From Vombatus ursinus (taxonomy: Eukaryota; Chordata; Mammalia; Diprotodontia; Vombatidae): a DNA stretch of 64,000 bases. The stretch's first letter is position 1, and each line of letters starts with the position of its first letter. The stretch is taken from NCBI RefSeq assembly GCF_900497805.2, contig NW_020946557.1, positions 8,058,487-8,122,486 on the forward strand. Direction: 5' to 3'. Made by a program: the position numbers and the translations under genes. Positions 32,831 to 44,110 of this stretch are shown one piece after another. The notes under the pieces were generated by a model. That model saw only the letters and a program-made list of their open reading frames with translations, was not told where the DNA came from and did not search any database.

Positions 32831-33432
32831 ATGATGGTCAAGATAGATAGTAATATTTTATCACTGAAAACTCCAACTTAATTCATAAGAGAAATGTGAA
32901 TTAAACTTGCAGTGATAGTAAACATTTGTTCTTGGAGAGAAGAACTGTGACTTTTGATTCAATAAATGTGATTAACAGGTTCTGCTAAGGAGAGAAGGGA
33001 CCAAGCTATATACAAACTATTTTGCCGAAATTAAATGATATTGCTTTTACAGCATGTCCTACCAGCTTTGTTCTTGGATTGCTTCCTGGTGTGGATGCTA
33101 AAGTTCATATGAAAATCAAAAGTCATAAAAATAGCTTAATTGTAAATTTTTTCTTGCCAGAGCAAGACCATAGTTAGTTGGATATATAGCAACATTTTCC
33201 TAACCCTTCCCAATGAAAGGAAGCTCTACCATGAGTAAAGGAAGGGGAGATAAAGTAGATTATAGTAATATGGCAGCAAGGATTCACTTCACTAGGTAAT
33301 AGAATAAGGCATAGAAACTGATGCAGCATTGGCCAGGGAGAAGGGTTCCAGTTCCCAAGAGGATGGTGAGAGGAGGTAGTGATTAAAAGGCAGGTAGCTA
33401 ACAGTGCTGTGGTGGAAAGGGTAGCGAATTTT

Positions 33433-33560
33433 TATACACACACACATATACATATACACATCTACATATATACATATATACATATATACACACACATACA
33501 CATACATATATACATACACGCACATATATATACACACATATATGCATATATATATAATTT
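33433..33560. repeat. (CA/TA)n complex microsatellite
   Basis: About 125 bp of ACACAC, CATATA and TATACA units at the 3' (left) end of the antisense L1, probably grown from its poly-A tail. Confidence 0.93.
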
Positions 33561-33564
33561 ATTT

Positions 33565-34503
33565 CATTGAATATTTCTCAGTCACATTGAACATTTTTAA
33601 TACTCATTTTTAAAAATTTTGAGTTCCAAATTCTCTCCCTACCTCTTGCACCTCTTGAGGTGTCAATTATACATGTGAAGTCATGTAAAACATATTTCCA
33701 CATTAACCTTATTGTAAAAAAATTTTTAAAAAGAAAATAAAATGAAAAAGTATGCTTCAGTCTTCACTCAAAGTTCATCAGTTCTCTCTCTGGAGGTGGA
33801 TAACATTTTTTAACCATGAGTTCTTTGGGATTGTCTTGGATCATTGTCTTGATCAGAGTAGCTAAGTCTTTCACAGTTAATCATCATTACAATATTGCTG
33901 TTACTGTGTACATTGTTCTCCTCACTTCATTTTGCATCAGTTCATATAAGTCTTCCCAGGTTTTTCTGAAAGCTTCCTGCTTGTTATTTCTTATAGCACA
34001 ATAGTATTCCATCACAATGATATACCACAACTTGTTTAGCCATTGTCCAATTGATGGGCATCCCCTCAATTTTCAACTCTCTGTCACCACAAACAGAACT
34101 GCTGTAAATGTTTTTGTACAAATAGGCCCTTTTTCCTTTTCTTTGATCTCTTTGGGATATAAACCTAGTCTTGGTATTGCTAGATCAAAGGGTATGCACA
34201 GCTTTATAGCTCTTAGGGAATAATTCCAAATTATCCTCCAGAATGGTTGTATCAGTTCACAACTCCACCAATAATGCAATAGTGTTCTAATTTTCTCACA
34301 TCTTCTCCAACATTTATCATTCTCCTGTTTTTTCATGTTAGTCAGTCTAATAGTTTTGGAGTAGTATCTCAGAGTTGTTTAAATTTGCATTTCTTATGTT
34401 TCATAGGACTATTGATAGCTTTGATTTCTGTTTCTGAAAACTGTTCATATTCTTTGACCATTTACCAATTGGGGAATGGCTCTTATTTTTATAAATTTGG
34501 CTC
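33565..34503 (-). mobile_element. L1 LINE, ORF2 C-terminus and 3' UTR
   Basis: The minus strand encodes L1 ORF2 C-terminal sequence in broken frames: CWRRCEKIRTLLHYWWSCEL, PFDLAIPRLGLYPKE and, further on, WLNKLWYIIVMEYYCAIRNN and RKTWEDLYELM. These are the familiar L1 blocks (TLLHCWW, YDPAIPLLGIYP, MEYYSAIK). The element is 5'-truncated at about 34503 and its 3' end is at 33565. Confidence 0.93.
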
Positions 34504-34509
34504 AAAAGG

Positions 34510-34680
34510 ATAGGGAATTTGAAGAAAGAGAAGATCTGTGTTCAAATTCTACTTCTGCTACTTATACTTCTGTGATCTTGGGCAAGTTACTTTCTGGGCT
34601 TAAGTCTCCTGATCTATAAAAGAAGGTTAGATTGGATAAAATCTAAGATCTTTTCTAACTTAAAAATCTTGTGATTTTAT
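34510..34680 (+). mobile_element. MIR SINE
   Basis: GATCTGTGTTCAAATTCTACTTCTG, GTGATCTTGGGCAAGTTAC and TCCTGATCTATAAAAGAAGG. Positions 34681-35129 hold nothing recognised. Confidence 0.82.
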
Positions 34681-35129
34681 GGTTGTTATCTTTAAAGCAG
34701 ACAACTTGCAGATATACCTGGGATTTGGTTGGATGAGTTAGTCACAGAGAATCTTGTGTAAAGTCCTTGTGAGTTTCAAGTTCTGACGGCAATGTTGGGT
34801 TTTATGTCACTCTATGAATTGCTTCCAAAGTTGCCTCAGATGTTATGCTGTCTTCATTAGAGGAAGCTGATTGATGACTGCTGAATTCTTTACCAACATG
34901 AAGCTCACGAAAGAGGTATGAAAGAAAAAAATGTTCCTGACTTCAGCTTTGTCAAACCAGTAGGTTTTATAGCTACCCAGAGGTCTTCGGCAGAATTTTC
35001 CTCTTCCTTTAATTTCCTCCCAAATAGGTCAAAGTTTTCTGAAGAAAGGGCTATCATTTGGATGGAATCATAGAAGGAAATAAAAGTCTTAAGCTACATT
35101 TCATTGAACAACTCTATGCCTTGCTCTGG

Positions 35130-35470
35130 ATAATAGTAACAACACCTTCTGGCATTCATATAGCACTTTAGAGTTTTGCAAGGAAGGTGCTTTCTAGAAA
35201 GGATGGGTTTTTTCCTTCTTCTTTCTGATCTTCATATAGCACTTTAAAGTTGGTGAAGTACTTTATAAGCATTAAACTATTTGATCCTCAAAACAACCCA
35301 GTGAGGTAAGTGTTATGGATATTATAATGCATTTCTGTTTTACCTGTAAGAAAATTTAGGCCTCAGAGAGAGTAAATGACTCACCTTGACTTACAAAGTT
35401 AGTAAGTGCTTAAGGTAGAGTTTGAATCCAGGTCTGCCTGACTCTGTGTAGTTCTCTATCTTCTATCCCA
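35130..35470 (-). mobile_element. MIR SINE (possibly two merged copies)
   Basis: Two similar starts (ATATAGCACTTTAGAGTTTTGCAAGG at 35158 and ATATAGCACTTTAAAGTTGG at 35234), then GATCCTCAAAACAACCCAGTGAGGTAAG and CCAGGTCTGCCTGACTC. The repeated start suggests a duplication or two insertions. Confidence 0.8.
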
Positions 35471-35621
35471 AATATTGTTTTCTATATTAATTTCTATACT
35501 CTGAATCATTAACTTGTAATTCTAGATGCCAATAGTTATTAGCTAAGGATGAGTCAACCAGTTTCTTGTGTGGATTGATTAAAAACAAAAAAATCCTTCA
35601 CTCACTTCATCTATTGAAAAA

Positions 35622-35700
35622 AAAAATATATACATATATATACATATATACATATATATACTCTCTCAATTTCTCTCTTTGTCTGTCTCTCTCTCTCTGT
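35622..35700. repeat. (TATA)/(TC)n low-complexity tract
   Basis: ATATATACATATATATAC units followed by CTCTCTC and TCTGTCTC units. Confidence 0.88.
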
Positions 35701-35791
35701 TTTTCTTGTTTTCTTTCATGAATTCGAGAACTCCCAAACAAGGCTATATGTTATGATGAATTTCTAATCATCAGTAAAATTTTTGCTTGAA

Positions 35792-35794
<3 letters not shown>

Positions 35795-35831
<37 letters not shown>
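35795..35831. repeat. (TG)n microsatellite
   Basis: A perfect run of about 18 TG units. Confidence 0.96.
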
Positions 35832-35834
<3 letters not shown>

Positions 35835-35869
35835 GTCACTTGTTATAATGTAAGCTATATTAATGATCT

Positions 35870-36060
35870 TTGGGCTTCTTGTCAAGAGACCTGGGATTCA
35901 AATCCTGCCTGTAATATTAGCATAACTGTGTGTGACCATGAGGGAATTTCTTAAGCTTTTTGAGCCTTGGTTTCCTCATTTTTAAAATGGGGATCATAAT
36001 ATGTCCCAGTATCCAACTACTGTGGGACTTAAAGGAGACTTCAAAGAAGAATTAGAAAAA
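35870..36060 (+). mobile_element. MIR SINE
   Basis: GAGACCTGGGATTCAAATCCTGCC, TGTGTGTGACCATGAGGGAATTTC and GCCTTGGTTTCCTCATTTTTAAAATGGGGATCA. Confidence 0.88.
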
Positions 36061-37039
36061 CTATTGATTGATTTGATCTAATAGGCATGGCATGTCTTTG
36101 GTGTGTTTTAATTTACCATTCAAGGGAATGCTATGTGGCTTCACTTGAGAATACCAAGGGTGGGAACATGGAGGGAAAGACAAGGCAACAAGCTACTTGG
36201 TCAACAACACCCCCTTCCCACCCCAGTCCAAACAGAACATCACTAGACATCTCCAAACTAAGGCATCAACTGATAGCTCAAAAATAGGCCAATCTCTCTC
36301 CCATTCTCTACCTTCCTGCCACCTGTCAATTCCTTTTTCACATATTGTATGGGAAAATATCACTAAAGATTGCTCAGTCTGACATCTATATACTAATACT
36401 GTTTTTTGTTTTGACCACACCTAAAACTCTCTCTTCCTAGGTACAGGTGGAGCTCCTGGAATTCATGGCAATGCATATTCCTAGGTGTTTTTTCCTAACT
36501 TTTCCCCCATTACTAGCAGATCCAATAAATGTCAAGTTCAGAAAATAGTTGTCATGTGGTCTTTGGTATAGTTAGTTATTTGTCTTATCTGGTTGCTGGA
36601 CAATAGGCAGAAGTCAGTCAATTACTAGATATGTCTTAGAGTTGGAGAAGTCTCTATATGACTCTTGCATTCTATAGTTGTTTACCATGTTCTGATGAAT
36701 ACTGTTGACATGAAGACCAGGTACACTGCTCATCAGAGCATGCTGTGCTCTCAACTAGATAGCTCCAGATCTGGATGGCAGTGCAAAATCAGTGTTTACC
36801 TCATGAATACATTTCTTGAAGGAAAACATGGAAGCCATCAATCCATGCCTCATTTTCTGGAAGCCCAATATGATACTTTCACTCTTTGAACTTCCATGAA
36901 CTTATTAATTTGGTCAGCTTGGGGCGCCCCTGACTCATACTACAAAAATCTTTTTGCAGGAACTCATTTTGCCAGTTTCAAAGGAAAACTCTGAATTGTG
37001 CATGGAATTCATTGTGGAATTTTCTATCTTTGATCAAGA
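36061..37039. other. Intronic DNA, nothing recognised
   Basis: No gene. The open frames of 60-75 codons here have no recognisable motif. A diverged unnamed repeat is possible. Confidence 0.45.
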
Positions 37040-37270
37040 ATACTAGACTTGGAAGTGGAAGATCCAGGTTTTAATAACAAATTCAACCTTTTTAAACTGT
37101 CTACTCAGTCCTAGGCACTTGACTCTGCAGTTTATACTACCAGTGTGCTTTCAGGCTAGTCACTTGGGTCATTTTAACCTTAGATTCATTATTTGTAAAA
37201 TGAAGGCATTAGAAAAGATGAACTCTGAAGTCCCTTCCAGCTCCTTGATCCATGATTCTATGTGACTTGA
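37040..37270 (+). mobile_element. MIR SINE, diverged
   Basis: AGACTTGGAAGTGGAAGATCCAGG, then after a disrupted middle GGCTAGTCACTTGGGTCA and ATTATTTGTAAAATGAAGGCATTAG with CCCTTCCAGCTCC. Confidence 0.68.
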
Positions 37271-38116
37271 CTAGGAATCTGAATCAAAGGCAAGTTTTGT
37301 TGTGTGCTTTGCTAAATTCATTTTAATGTTTTGGAGGCTCAGGATCGTCATAGGCTTTGCTTCCTTATCATTTTCCTGAGACTGAGGAGGGAGTCTCCAG
37401 GATGAGGGAGCCTTATGGCACCACTCATTGAAAAAAGAACTCAGTGGGGTCATTGCAGAGAAAAACAACACATTTATGTGACTGCTATCAAGAAGACTGA
37501 CAAATGTTTCTTCTTCAAAAGTGAAGTGCTAGAAAATTGGCAGACCTTAACTGAAGTTTGTAAGAGTTTGTTTTGTCTCCTCCTAAAATTGCTGAGCTGC
37601 TCCAAAGAATGCCTTGATCGTATTTCTAACGTATCACATCTATCATTACTTCCTTTGCAAAAGGAGAGAAATGGCTTTTTTTTTTAGGGAAAAAGAATAA
37701 AAATTGGTTTCTCACTTTTTTCTTCTGTTTAAGAAAAAAAACAAGTGTATGTATGACCATTTGGCAACAAGTTCAGAGGTATAGAAACTCTGAATCAAAA
37801 AGAAACAACTGGTTCCTCCAATTCAGCCCCAAAGACAATACCCTTCAAATCACCTCGCCTATTTTCACTGTGTGGCCCATTTGTCTCAAAGCTAATGGCT
37901 AACTAATGGCTTGAGCTCTGTCATATATACTCCCTAATGGTTCAGTTGCTAACTGGCACATCATTTGATAAGCTTTATACACCAGCTGCCTTACTATATC
38001 TACTTCAGATTATTTCATGTCATCCCACACGGCATTTTCTGTGAGATGGCCCACCTTACAGATGGATAGCTTTTTAAAACATCATCTCTTTATCATCAAT
38101 TTATTGAACACAGAGA
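37271..38116. other. Intronic DNA, nothing recognised
   Basis: No gene or named repeat seen. A T-run at 37676-37685 and A-run at 37732-37741. Confidence 0.45.
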
Positions 38117-38340
38117 TTTCCCCCCTTCTTTCCACCTCTCTTCCCAATTCTCTTTCCTCTTCTTCCCACCTCTTTTCCTTCCCCTCTTATTTTCTTTTCT
38201 CCTTTCATACTCCCTCCTCTCCCTTCCTCTTCTCTTCTCTCTCCCTATCCTATATCCTTGTCTTCTTTCTTCCTTTCTTCCTCCTTCCCTCCCTTCATCC
38301 CTCTTTCCTTTCCTCCTCCCTCCCTCCATCTCTCTCTCAA
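38117..38340. repeat. Polypyrimidine tract
   Basis: About 220 bp in which the plus strand is almost entirely C and T (irregular CTTC, CCCT and TTCC units), with only a few purines. The long frames on both strands (SSSLPPSL on plus, EGGRRKGKR on minus) are by-products of this composition. Confidence 0.95.
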
Positions 38341-38574
38341 TACACAAACACACTTATATTTATATATGTGGATAGATAGATTTTCTTGTTACTGTGCTAC
38401 TAATCCTCATTTTACATAGGTGCTTGAAAGATACTACCTTACTAATAAGAGATCTTTTAACTTCTTCATATAAATCCAAGTTTCCACATACAGACACATT
38501 ATATTTCAGGTTGCTGAAAGAAATTTCAGAAGCCATTTCAAAACCACCATTAGTGATCTTTGAGAAATCATAGA

Positions 38575-39035
38575 CAATGAGAGAAGGAACAGAAGATTAG
38601 AATTTGACAAATGTCCTGATTTGCAAAGGAGGGAAATGGTAGATTACAGAATAATAAGCTTGACATTTAGACTCCAGAACAATTCTAGCATAAATTAGTA
38701 CACAACATTTAGGGGGGAAAATGTAACAATCACTAGCTACCATAAGAGCACATTATGCCATATTAAAATAAATATGGATCTTATCAGAGTACTTGACAAT
38801 TTCCTATGAAATCCTTATGGAAAAGATAATGTCCTGTTCTCTATAATAGTATTCTATAGCTGGTTGAACATCTGTACCCCAAAAGTACTGATTAATGACT
38901 CCATGCCAACTCAGATGGCAGTTTCTATTAAATTTTTAAAGAGGTCTATTCTTGGCCCTGCCCTATTTAACATTTTTAAGCCAATGATTTGGATGAGAAT
39001 TTGAGATCTGTATAAAAGATGTGGGAATTGATAAT
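38575..39035 (+). mobile_element. CR1/L3-like LINE, reverse-transcriptase fragment
   Basis: Diverged RT-coding sequence. The diagnostic block is GGTCTATTCTTGGCCCTGCCCTATTTAACATTTTTA, which decodes in broken frame as ILGPALFNIF and is followed by NDLDENL; the family motif is VLGPVLFNIFINDLDEG. Upstream pieces AATAAGCTTGACATTTAGACTCC, AGAACAATTCTAGC, TAGCTGGTTGAAC and GTACTGATTAATGACTCCATG occur in the expected order. No frame is intact. Confidence 0.8.
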
Positions 39036-39049
39036 ATGGAGAGACTCCT

Positions 39050-39640
39050 CTTGCAATGGGACATGAGCGAAAGATTCATGGAGAATGTGATACTAGAACT
39101 AGGCCCTGAAGAATGAGTAGGTTTTTAAAAAGTAGCTGATGAAGGAATGGGGAAAGAATTACAGATATAAGGGACAGTATGGGCAAGCTGTGGAGGTAGT
39201 AAAGCTTGGGGTATGTTGGTATATGCCAAGTAGTCACATTTGGCTAAAGTACAAAGTACCTGAAGAGAAGAGTAGGGTGAGAGAATTTTGGAAAGCTTGG
39301 AGACAGATGGTTGGGAGGCTTAAATGCCAAGCTAAAGAGTTTGGGCTTTACTTGGTAAGCAATTGGGAACTATTAAAGGTTTTTGAACAGAATTATATAA
39401 TTAAAGCTGCATTAGTAAGTTGAATTTGGAAATACTGGAGGAGGAAGAGAGACTGAAGGTTTTGGACTAGCTAGGAAACTATTGCAGAAATATAGGATTT
39501 GAAATAAGATGGTAGCCATAGATAAATGGAAAGGAGGGGATGAATGTGAGAAGTATTGTAGAGGTAGAATGGACAAGACTTGATAACTGAAGGGAAAAGG
39601 GACTCCTGAGTTTTTTTTCCCTTAGAAATTCAGGATAATG
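39050..39640. mobile_element. Ancient interspersed repeat, family unassigned
   Basis: AGGCTTAAATGCCAAGCTAAAGAGTTTGGGCTTTACTTGG, GCAATTGGGAACTATTAAAGGTTTTTGAACAG and GGAAACTATTGCAG match a repeat type that recurs in mammalian genomes; I cannot name the family. Related sequence appears at 43990-44110 and about 58270-58400. Confidence 0.5.
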
Positions 39641-40274
39641 AAGATTGCTCATCCACACCATAGGAAGCAGATTAGGGGGTAATGCATATGTATTTGTATG
39701 AGACCTAAGTAGTTGTATGGTGAGAATCACAGCCACTTATTGTTGTTGTTTTAATAATTCCCCAGGGAGACAGCATCACCAATGACAATTAGAGATCTAA
39801 TTGTTCATGGAGCTGTCCTGTGAGGATTTCAGAATATCTTACCTAATTAGAAACAAGTTTTTGCTTTACTTTGGAGGAATTATGTGTTAGTCCTTGGGTT
39901 TCTGGCAGTTTGTCAGTTGGATCCATTGGATAGATAAAGGTTGATTGGCTTTGCTTTTACTCATACTACCTAGTCTTCTTACTTTAGAAAAAGTACTTTA
40001 GAACCCACAAAAATATCAGCTTACTGATATCTGTGGGAATGATGCTATGTCAGTAGGTGAGTAGGATAGAAATAGTGCTAGATACTAGCATTGTGGCAAT
40101 ATTTCCTGATTGAAATGGGCATCCATTATACAACACTTTGGCAATGATTGATAGAGGTCTTCCATTGTAGTTGTGGAGAGTTTTTATAAAAGCTAACTTT
40201 GATTACAAGGTTAATTTTTTTGTGGGAATTGAAATGAAATTTTATCCTATTGCCAATTAAATATCAATTTTAAT
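39641..40274. other. Intronic DNA, nothing recognised
   Basis: No gene or named repeat. Confidence 0.45.
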
Positions 40275-40445
40275 AATAATAATAATAATAACAAACATTT
40301 ATATAGTGATTACTACATACCAGGCACTGTGTTAAGCACCTTACAAGTGTTTGCCCAGATTAACAAAGCTATTAAGTATCAGGTCAGATTTGAACTCAGT
40401 TCTTAGGCTCAGGCACTCTACCAATTGTGCTACCTAACTGCCTTT
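40275..40445 (-). mobile_element. MIR SINE with (AAT)n
   Basis: (AAT)n at 40272-40290, then TACTACATACCAGGCACTGTGTTAAGCACC, TCAGATTTGAACTCAG and CTACCAATTGTGCTACC; antisense, with part of the centre missing. Confidence 0.82.
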
Positions 40446-41689
40446 AAATATTTTAAATAAGTAGATCCTCTTTTTCCTTCCCTCTCCTACATTCAGGTAC
40501 TTCTTTTGGATATGTATAGTGTAGTCTTAAGTCATTCCCTAAAAACACATACTAGATCTGTAACAAAGGTGGGATGACTACAGCCTTGGCTCAGGACACC
40601 AAAATCTAGGCAGTGCTGACAGCATTCACAGGACTTTGACATGTAGAAACAACTGAGTTTAGCACCTATTTAAAAGACTAGTTAGTTAAAATAGGAAAGA
40701 ATCATATAGAAAGCAAGGTATACTTTGTTCTACTTGCTCCAGGAGCAAAAATTGCTAGTTAGGGCCCTGTCAGAGACATGTATAGAAACATATTCTAAGT
40801 AGTAAAAATCTATCATCTTGCCAACAGGAATAAGTAACTTAGTTAACTTTGTAGAGCGGGTTTCTTGCTGATTCACAGTGAGGTTGACTTCATACTATGA
40901 ATGAAATTGAAAATGGGAAAACAGTGGCATAAATACAACAACAGTTTTGGATATTTTTCAAGTTTTCTCTTCTTCATATATCTTACCATCTGGTATTATC
41001 CATTCTCAGATATTTTTCTATCCTTTCTTTTTACTGTACCCTACTCTATGTCAACTAAGGAAAATGTATTCAAATGAGACCCCATAAAGTCAGTTATTAC
41101 AAAGCCTTTACTTTTCATTTTATAATGCAACTACTTAAGGAAACCACATTCCATTTCAGGAATATATTTTCCTAAAAGAAGGTGCACCATAGTTGTATTT
41201 CAGAGCAAGCGTATATGTCATGTGATGCAATGGTTGCCATGGTAATTAATCACCTCCTAAAAGGAACAGAACAGAATATAAATCCATGTAAATTACCCAG
41301 AACACTAGTTAAAATTGCCCCCTGGGCACCTTGGTTTTTGAAAAATTTCCAAAAAAGATAGGATATTCCCTCCTACCCTTCACTTCCTCCCTTGCTTAAA
41401 AAAGGGAATAAGCTGGTTTTTGTGCTCAGTTTGCCTAGCTTTGTCCTTTTTGTCTTGTATACTCCTGGAGATTCAGTGGAGTTTAGGCAGGCACTATTCC
41501 CCTCTTATAGATAATAAATAAGAAGATGCAGTTATATTTGGTGGGTTCTATCAATTTACAATTTTTTTTTCTGAGCCTACACCTGAAACATCTGGTATAT
41601 TCTCTGGCACACCATCTTGGAACTCAGAACCAGATACTCTACTGTGTTGTCTGCTAATTCTTTGCTTTTCAGATACACACATGCATATT
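40446..41689. other. Intronic DNA with X-box-like motif
   Basis: No gene. From about 41140 to 41330 the sequence is complex and repeat-free and contains an RFX X-box-like palindrome (listed separately). Confidence 0.45.
41233..41246. promoter_or_regulatory. RFX X-box-like palindrome
   Basis: GTTGCCATGGTAAT matches the RFX-factor X-box consensus (GTTGCCATGGTAAC) at 13 of 14 positions and is followed by TAAT. RFX proteins bind such sites in ciliary and neural enhancers. A single site this close to consensus is suggestive only. Confidence 0.4.
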
Positions 41690-42120
41690 TAAATAATAAT
41701 AGCTAGTATTTGTATAGCTTTTCAAAGTTTGCAAAGCATTTAGTGCAAATAAGGAATCCCTGGAAGTGACCACACATGTTTGAATTTGCACTATTCAAAG
41801 TTGTAATTATGTAAAATATGGTAATTGGTTCACACCTAGTGGAAATATGTAATGTGAATTCAAATAATTCGACTACTTCAGGGGATTCATTATTCTCACT
41901 AATCATGACCTGGATATTATATCTCATTTTACCCTCATACCAACCTTGGAAGGTAGAGGCTCTTATTATTCCCATTTTACAAATGAGGAAACTGATGCAG
42001 ATAGATGTTTTGTGACTTGCCCAAGGTTACCACAACTAGTAAGTGTCTGAGGCAGCATCTGAACTCAAGTCTTCCTGATTGTAGGTCTAATGCTCTGTAT
42101 ACTGGGTTATCTAGCTACCA
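41690..42120 (-). mobile_element. MIR SINE with internal insertion
   Basis: The MIR start (ATAGCTAGTATTTGTATAGC, TTTGCAAAGCATTT at 41690-41741) and the rest (ATTATATCTCATTTTACCCTCATACCAACC onwards, 41914-42120, ending GGGTTATCTAGCTACC) are separated by about 170 bp of unrelated DNA. That inserted DNA starts with a small hairpin (AGTGCAAAT at 41742-41750, ATTTGCACT at 41784-41792). Confidence 0.78.
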
Positions 42121-42194
42121 TAAATGGCAGAAAAAATTACTAAAATTACGCAAAGGAATTTACTGCAAATATACATTTGATAAGAATCAGCAGT

Positions 42195-42395
42195 GAAGTA
42201 ATGGTTAGAGAGTTGTCTTTGGAGTCAAGAAAACCTAGGGTCAAGTCATGCCTCTGAGACTTAATGTCGGTGTGATTGAACCTCTTAGGGCTCCTAGGCG
42301 ACTAACTCTGACACTTTAAGTCACAGAGGTGGAAGGAGTTTCCTTCCCACTTCAGCAATTGCACCAATGAAATCACAAGTCCAAACCAATCCCTC
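42195..42395 (+). mobile_element. tRNA-derived SINE with a non-MIR 3' body
   Basis: GGAGTCAAGAAAACCTAGGGTCAAGTC head, then TTAGGGCTCCTAGGCGACTAACTCTG, GAGGTGGAAGGAGTTTCC and CACCAATGAAATCACAAGTCC. Same family as 22735-22960. Confidence 0.68.
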
Positions 42396-43174
42396 CTTAT
42401 TCTGCCCTCCCCATCCCCAACAGACACTCTACAGGAATAACAAAAGCAGAAAAGTTTGGAAAACTGACTTTTGTGCATATTACTTTGGAGACAGAAGGAA
42501 GGGCTGGGAAGCTGTAAAAGGTACTAAGAGGGAATAGGAGGGAGTCAGCAGTATAACCATGATCTCCCAAACCCAAGGAGAGATAAGCAGTTGTCATTCT
42601 GTGCTGAGAACGGGATTCATCTTCTTAACAGCTCCTTGTAGGTCAAGACCAGAAGCTACCAATCCATTTAAAGGCAATTCCATGTTCCTCAATATATTGT
42701 CATGATGGAGAGCAAATCTCTTCAGAAGCCTTATACATTTCTGTTCAGTGGGCAGAAAATAAACTCTTTATTCTTGAAGCACAAAGTGAGGGCAAAGCCT
42801 TTTCTTCCTTCTATACATTCTGGAAATAACAGCAAAAAGATGAAGCTTTTGAAAATTACTATTGCTTTTCATGCCCTTGCTACTTTCCTTCTAAATGCCC
42901 CTTTTAATGCTTCTTAAAATCCAATTATTCTTTCTTTCAGATTCTAACACTGTACCTATATTTAAAAAAATTCTTTAAAGCAGTTCAGGAAAATTAGAGG
43001 GTAAAACACTCTTGAATTAAGTTGTATTCTGCAGAGATTTTATTGGAAATAATTCCACCTGGCAAGGCCAGAGGGAATAGAGTTCAGTGTGATGGAGGAA
43101 GATGTTTTTAGTTAAGACAAATTCAGAGGCTGTAAAGTCTGCCTCCCTCCACCAATACAACAAAAAAGCACTCT
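42396..43174. other. Intronic DNA, nothing recognised
   Basis: No gene or named repeat. Confidence 0.45.
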
Positions 43175-43385
43175 AGTAATCATAATTGACATTTATAGAG
43201 CACCTCAAGTTCTGCGAAGTACTTTCCTCAAAGCAACCCCAAAGAGGTAGGTACATTACTCAGATAATATAGTAAGGCAACTGAAACTCAGAGAAGAAAG
43301 TCAACTTTTCAAGGTCATACAATTAATATGATCAGTCAGAATTTGAATGCAGATTTCTCCCCTCAGGCCAAGGTCCAGAGAGATT
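43175..43385 (-). mobile_element. MIR SINE
   Basis: ATTTATAGAGCACCTCAAGTTCTGCGAAGTAC, AAGAGGTAGGTACATTAC, ACTGAAACTCAGAGAAG and TCAAGGTCATACAATTAAT. Confidence 0.8.
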
Positions 43386-43544
43386 GTGTCTTGCCCATTC
43401 CAGAGGCTCTTTATACTATGATACGTGTGTCTGGAAGGGCTTTGAGTGAGTGGATTTTAATTAATTCTTGAGGCTACACTTACAACTTGAATTTTACTTA
43501 ATAAGATTCATTTGTATGGCTTTGCCATCAAGAAGGTAAGGGTG

Positions 43545-44110
43545 AGAGGACTCTTGTTTACAGGATTCAATTTCACAAGCATTCATTAAGCACCTTCTAC
43601 GGGACAGACATTATGCTAGGTTCTAGGGTTTTAGATAGGAAAAGCATTTATTAAGCTTTTGCTATATACCAGGTACTGTGCTAAAAGCCAGGAATTCATA
43701 TACTAATAGGCAAAATAGCTCCTATTCTTAAGGAGCTTGCTTATTAATGGAGGAAGACCACACAGTAAGGGGAACTAGAAAGGGTCAAAGGGAAGGAGGC
43801 AAGGCAATTGGTGAGGAGGAAGAGGAGAAGTCTGGAGAATCCAGTCAAGAATGAAATGATGCATGGCTCAGGTCACTCCAGAAATCATGGTGCAGATAGG
43901 AAGACATATAAAGGCAAATCTGAAAACAATCTTTACTTTCAAGGAGCTTCCATTTTATTCGGGGGAGACAGCATGTACACACAAAGAAGTAAATATAAAG
44001 TCATTGATTGGGAGATAAATAGGGGGTTCAGGAGAGGCTTCCTACAGAAGGTGACATTTGAATTGAGCCTTGAAGGAAGCCTGAGATACTGACAGTTGAA
44101 GGGGAGGAGG
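43545..44110. mobile_element. Ancient interspersed repeats, family unassigned
   Basis: Two copies of a TTCATTAAGCACCTTCTACGGGACAGACATTATGC-type block (43575 and 43645) are followed by AGGAGCTTCCATTTTATTCGGGG and CAGAAGGTGACATTTGAATTGAGCCTTGAAGG. The last part resembles the repeat at 58270-58400. Confidence 0.5.
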
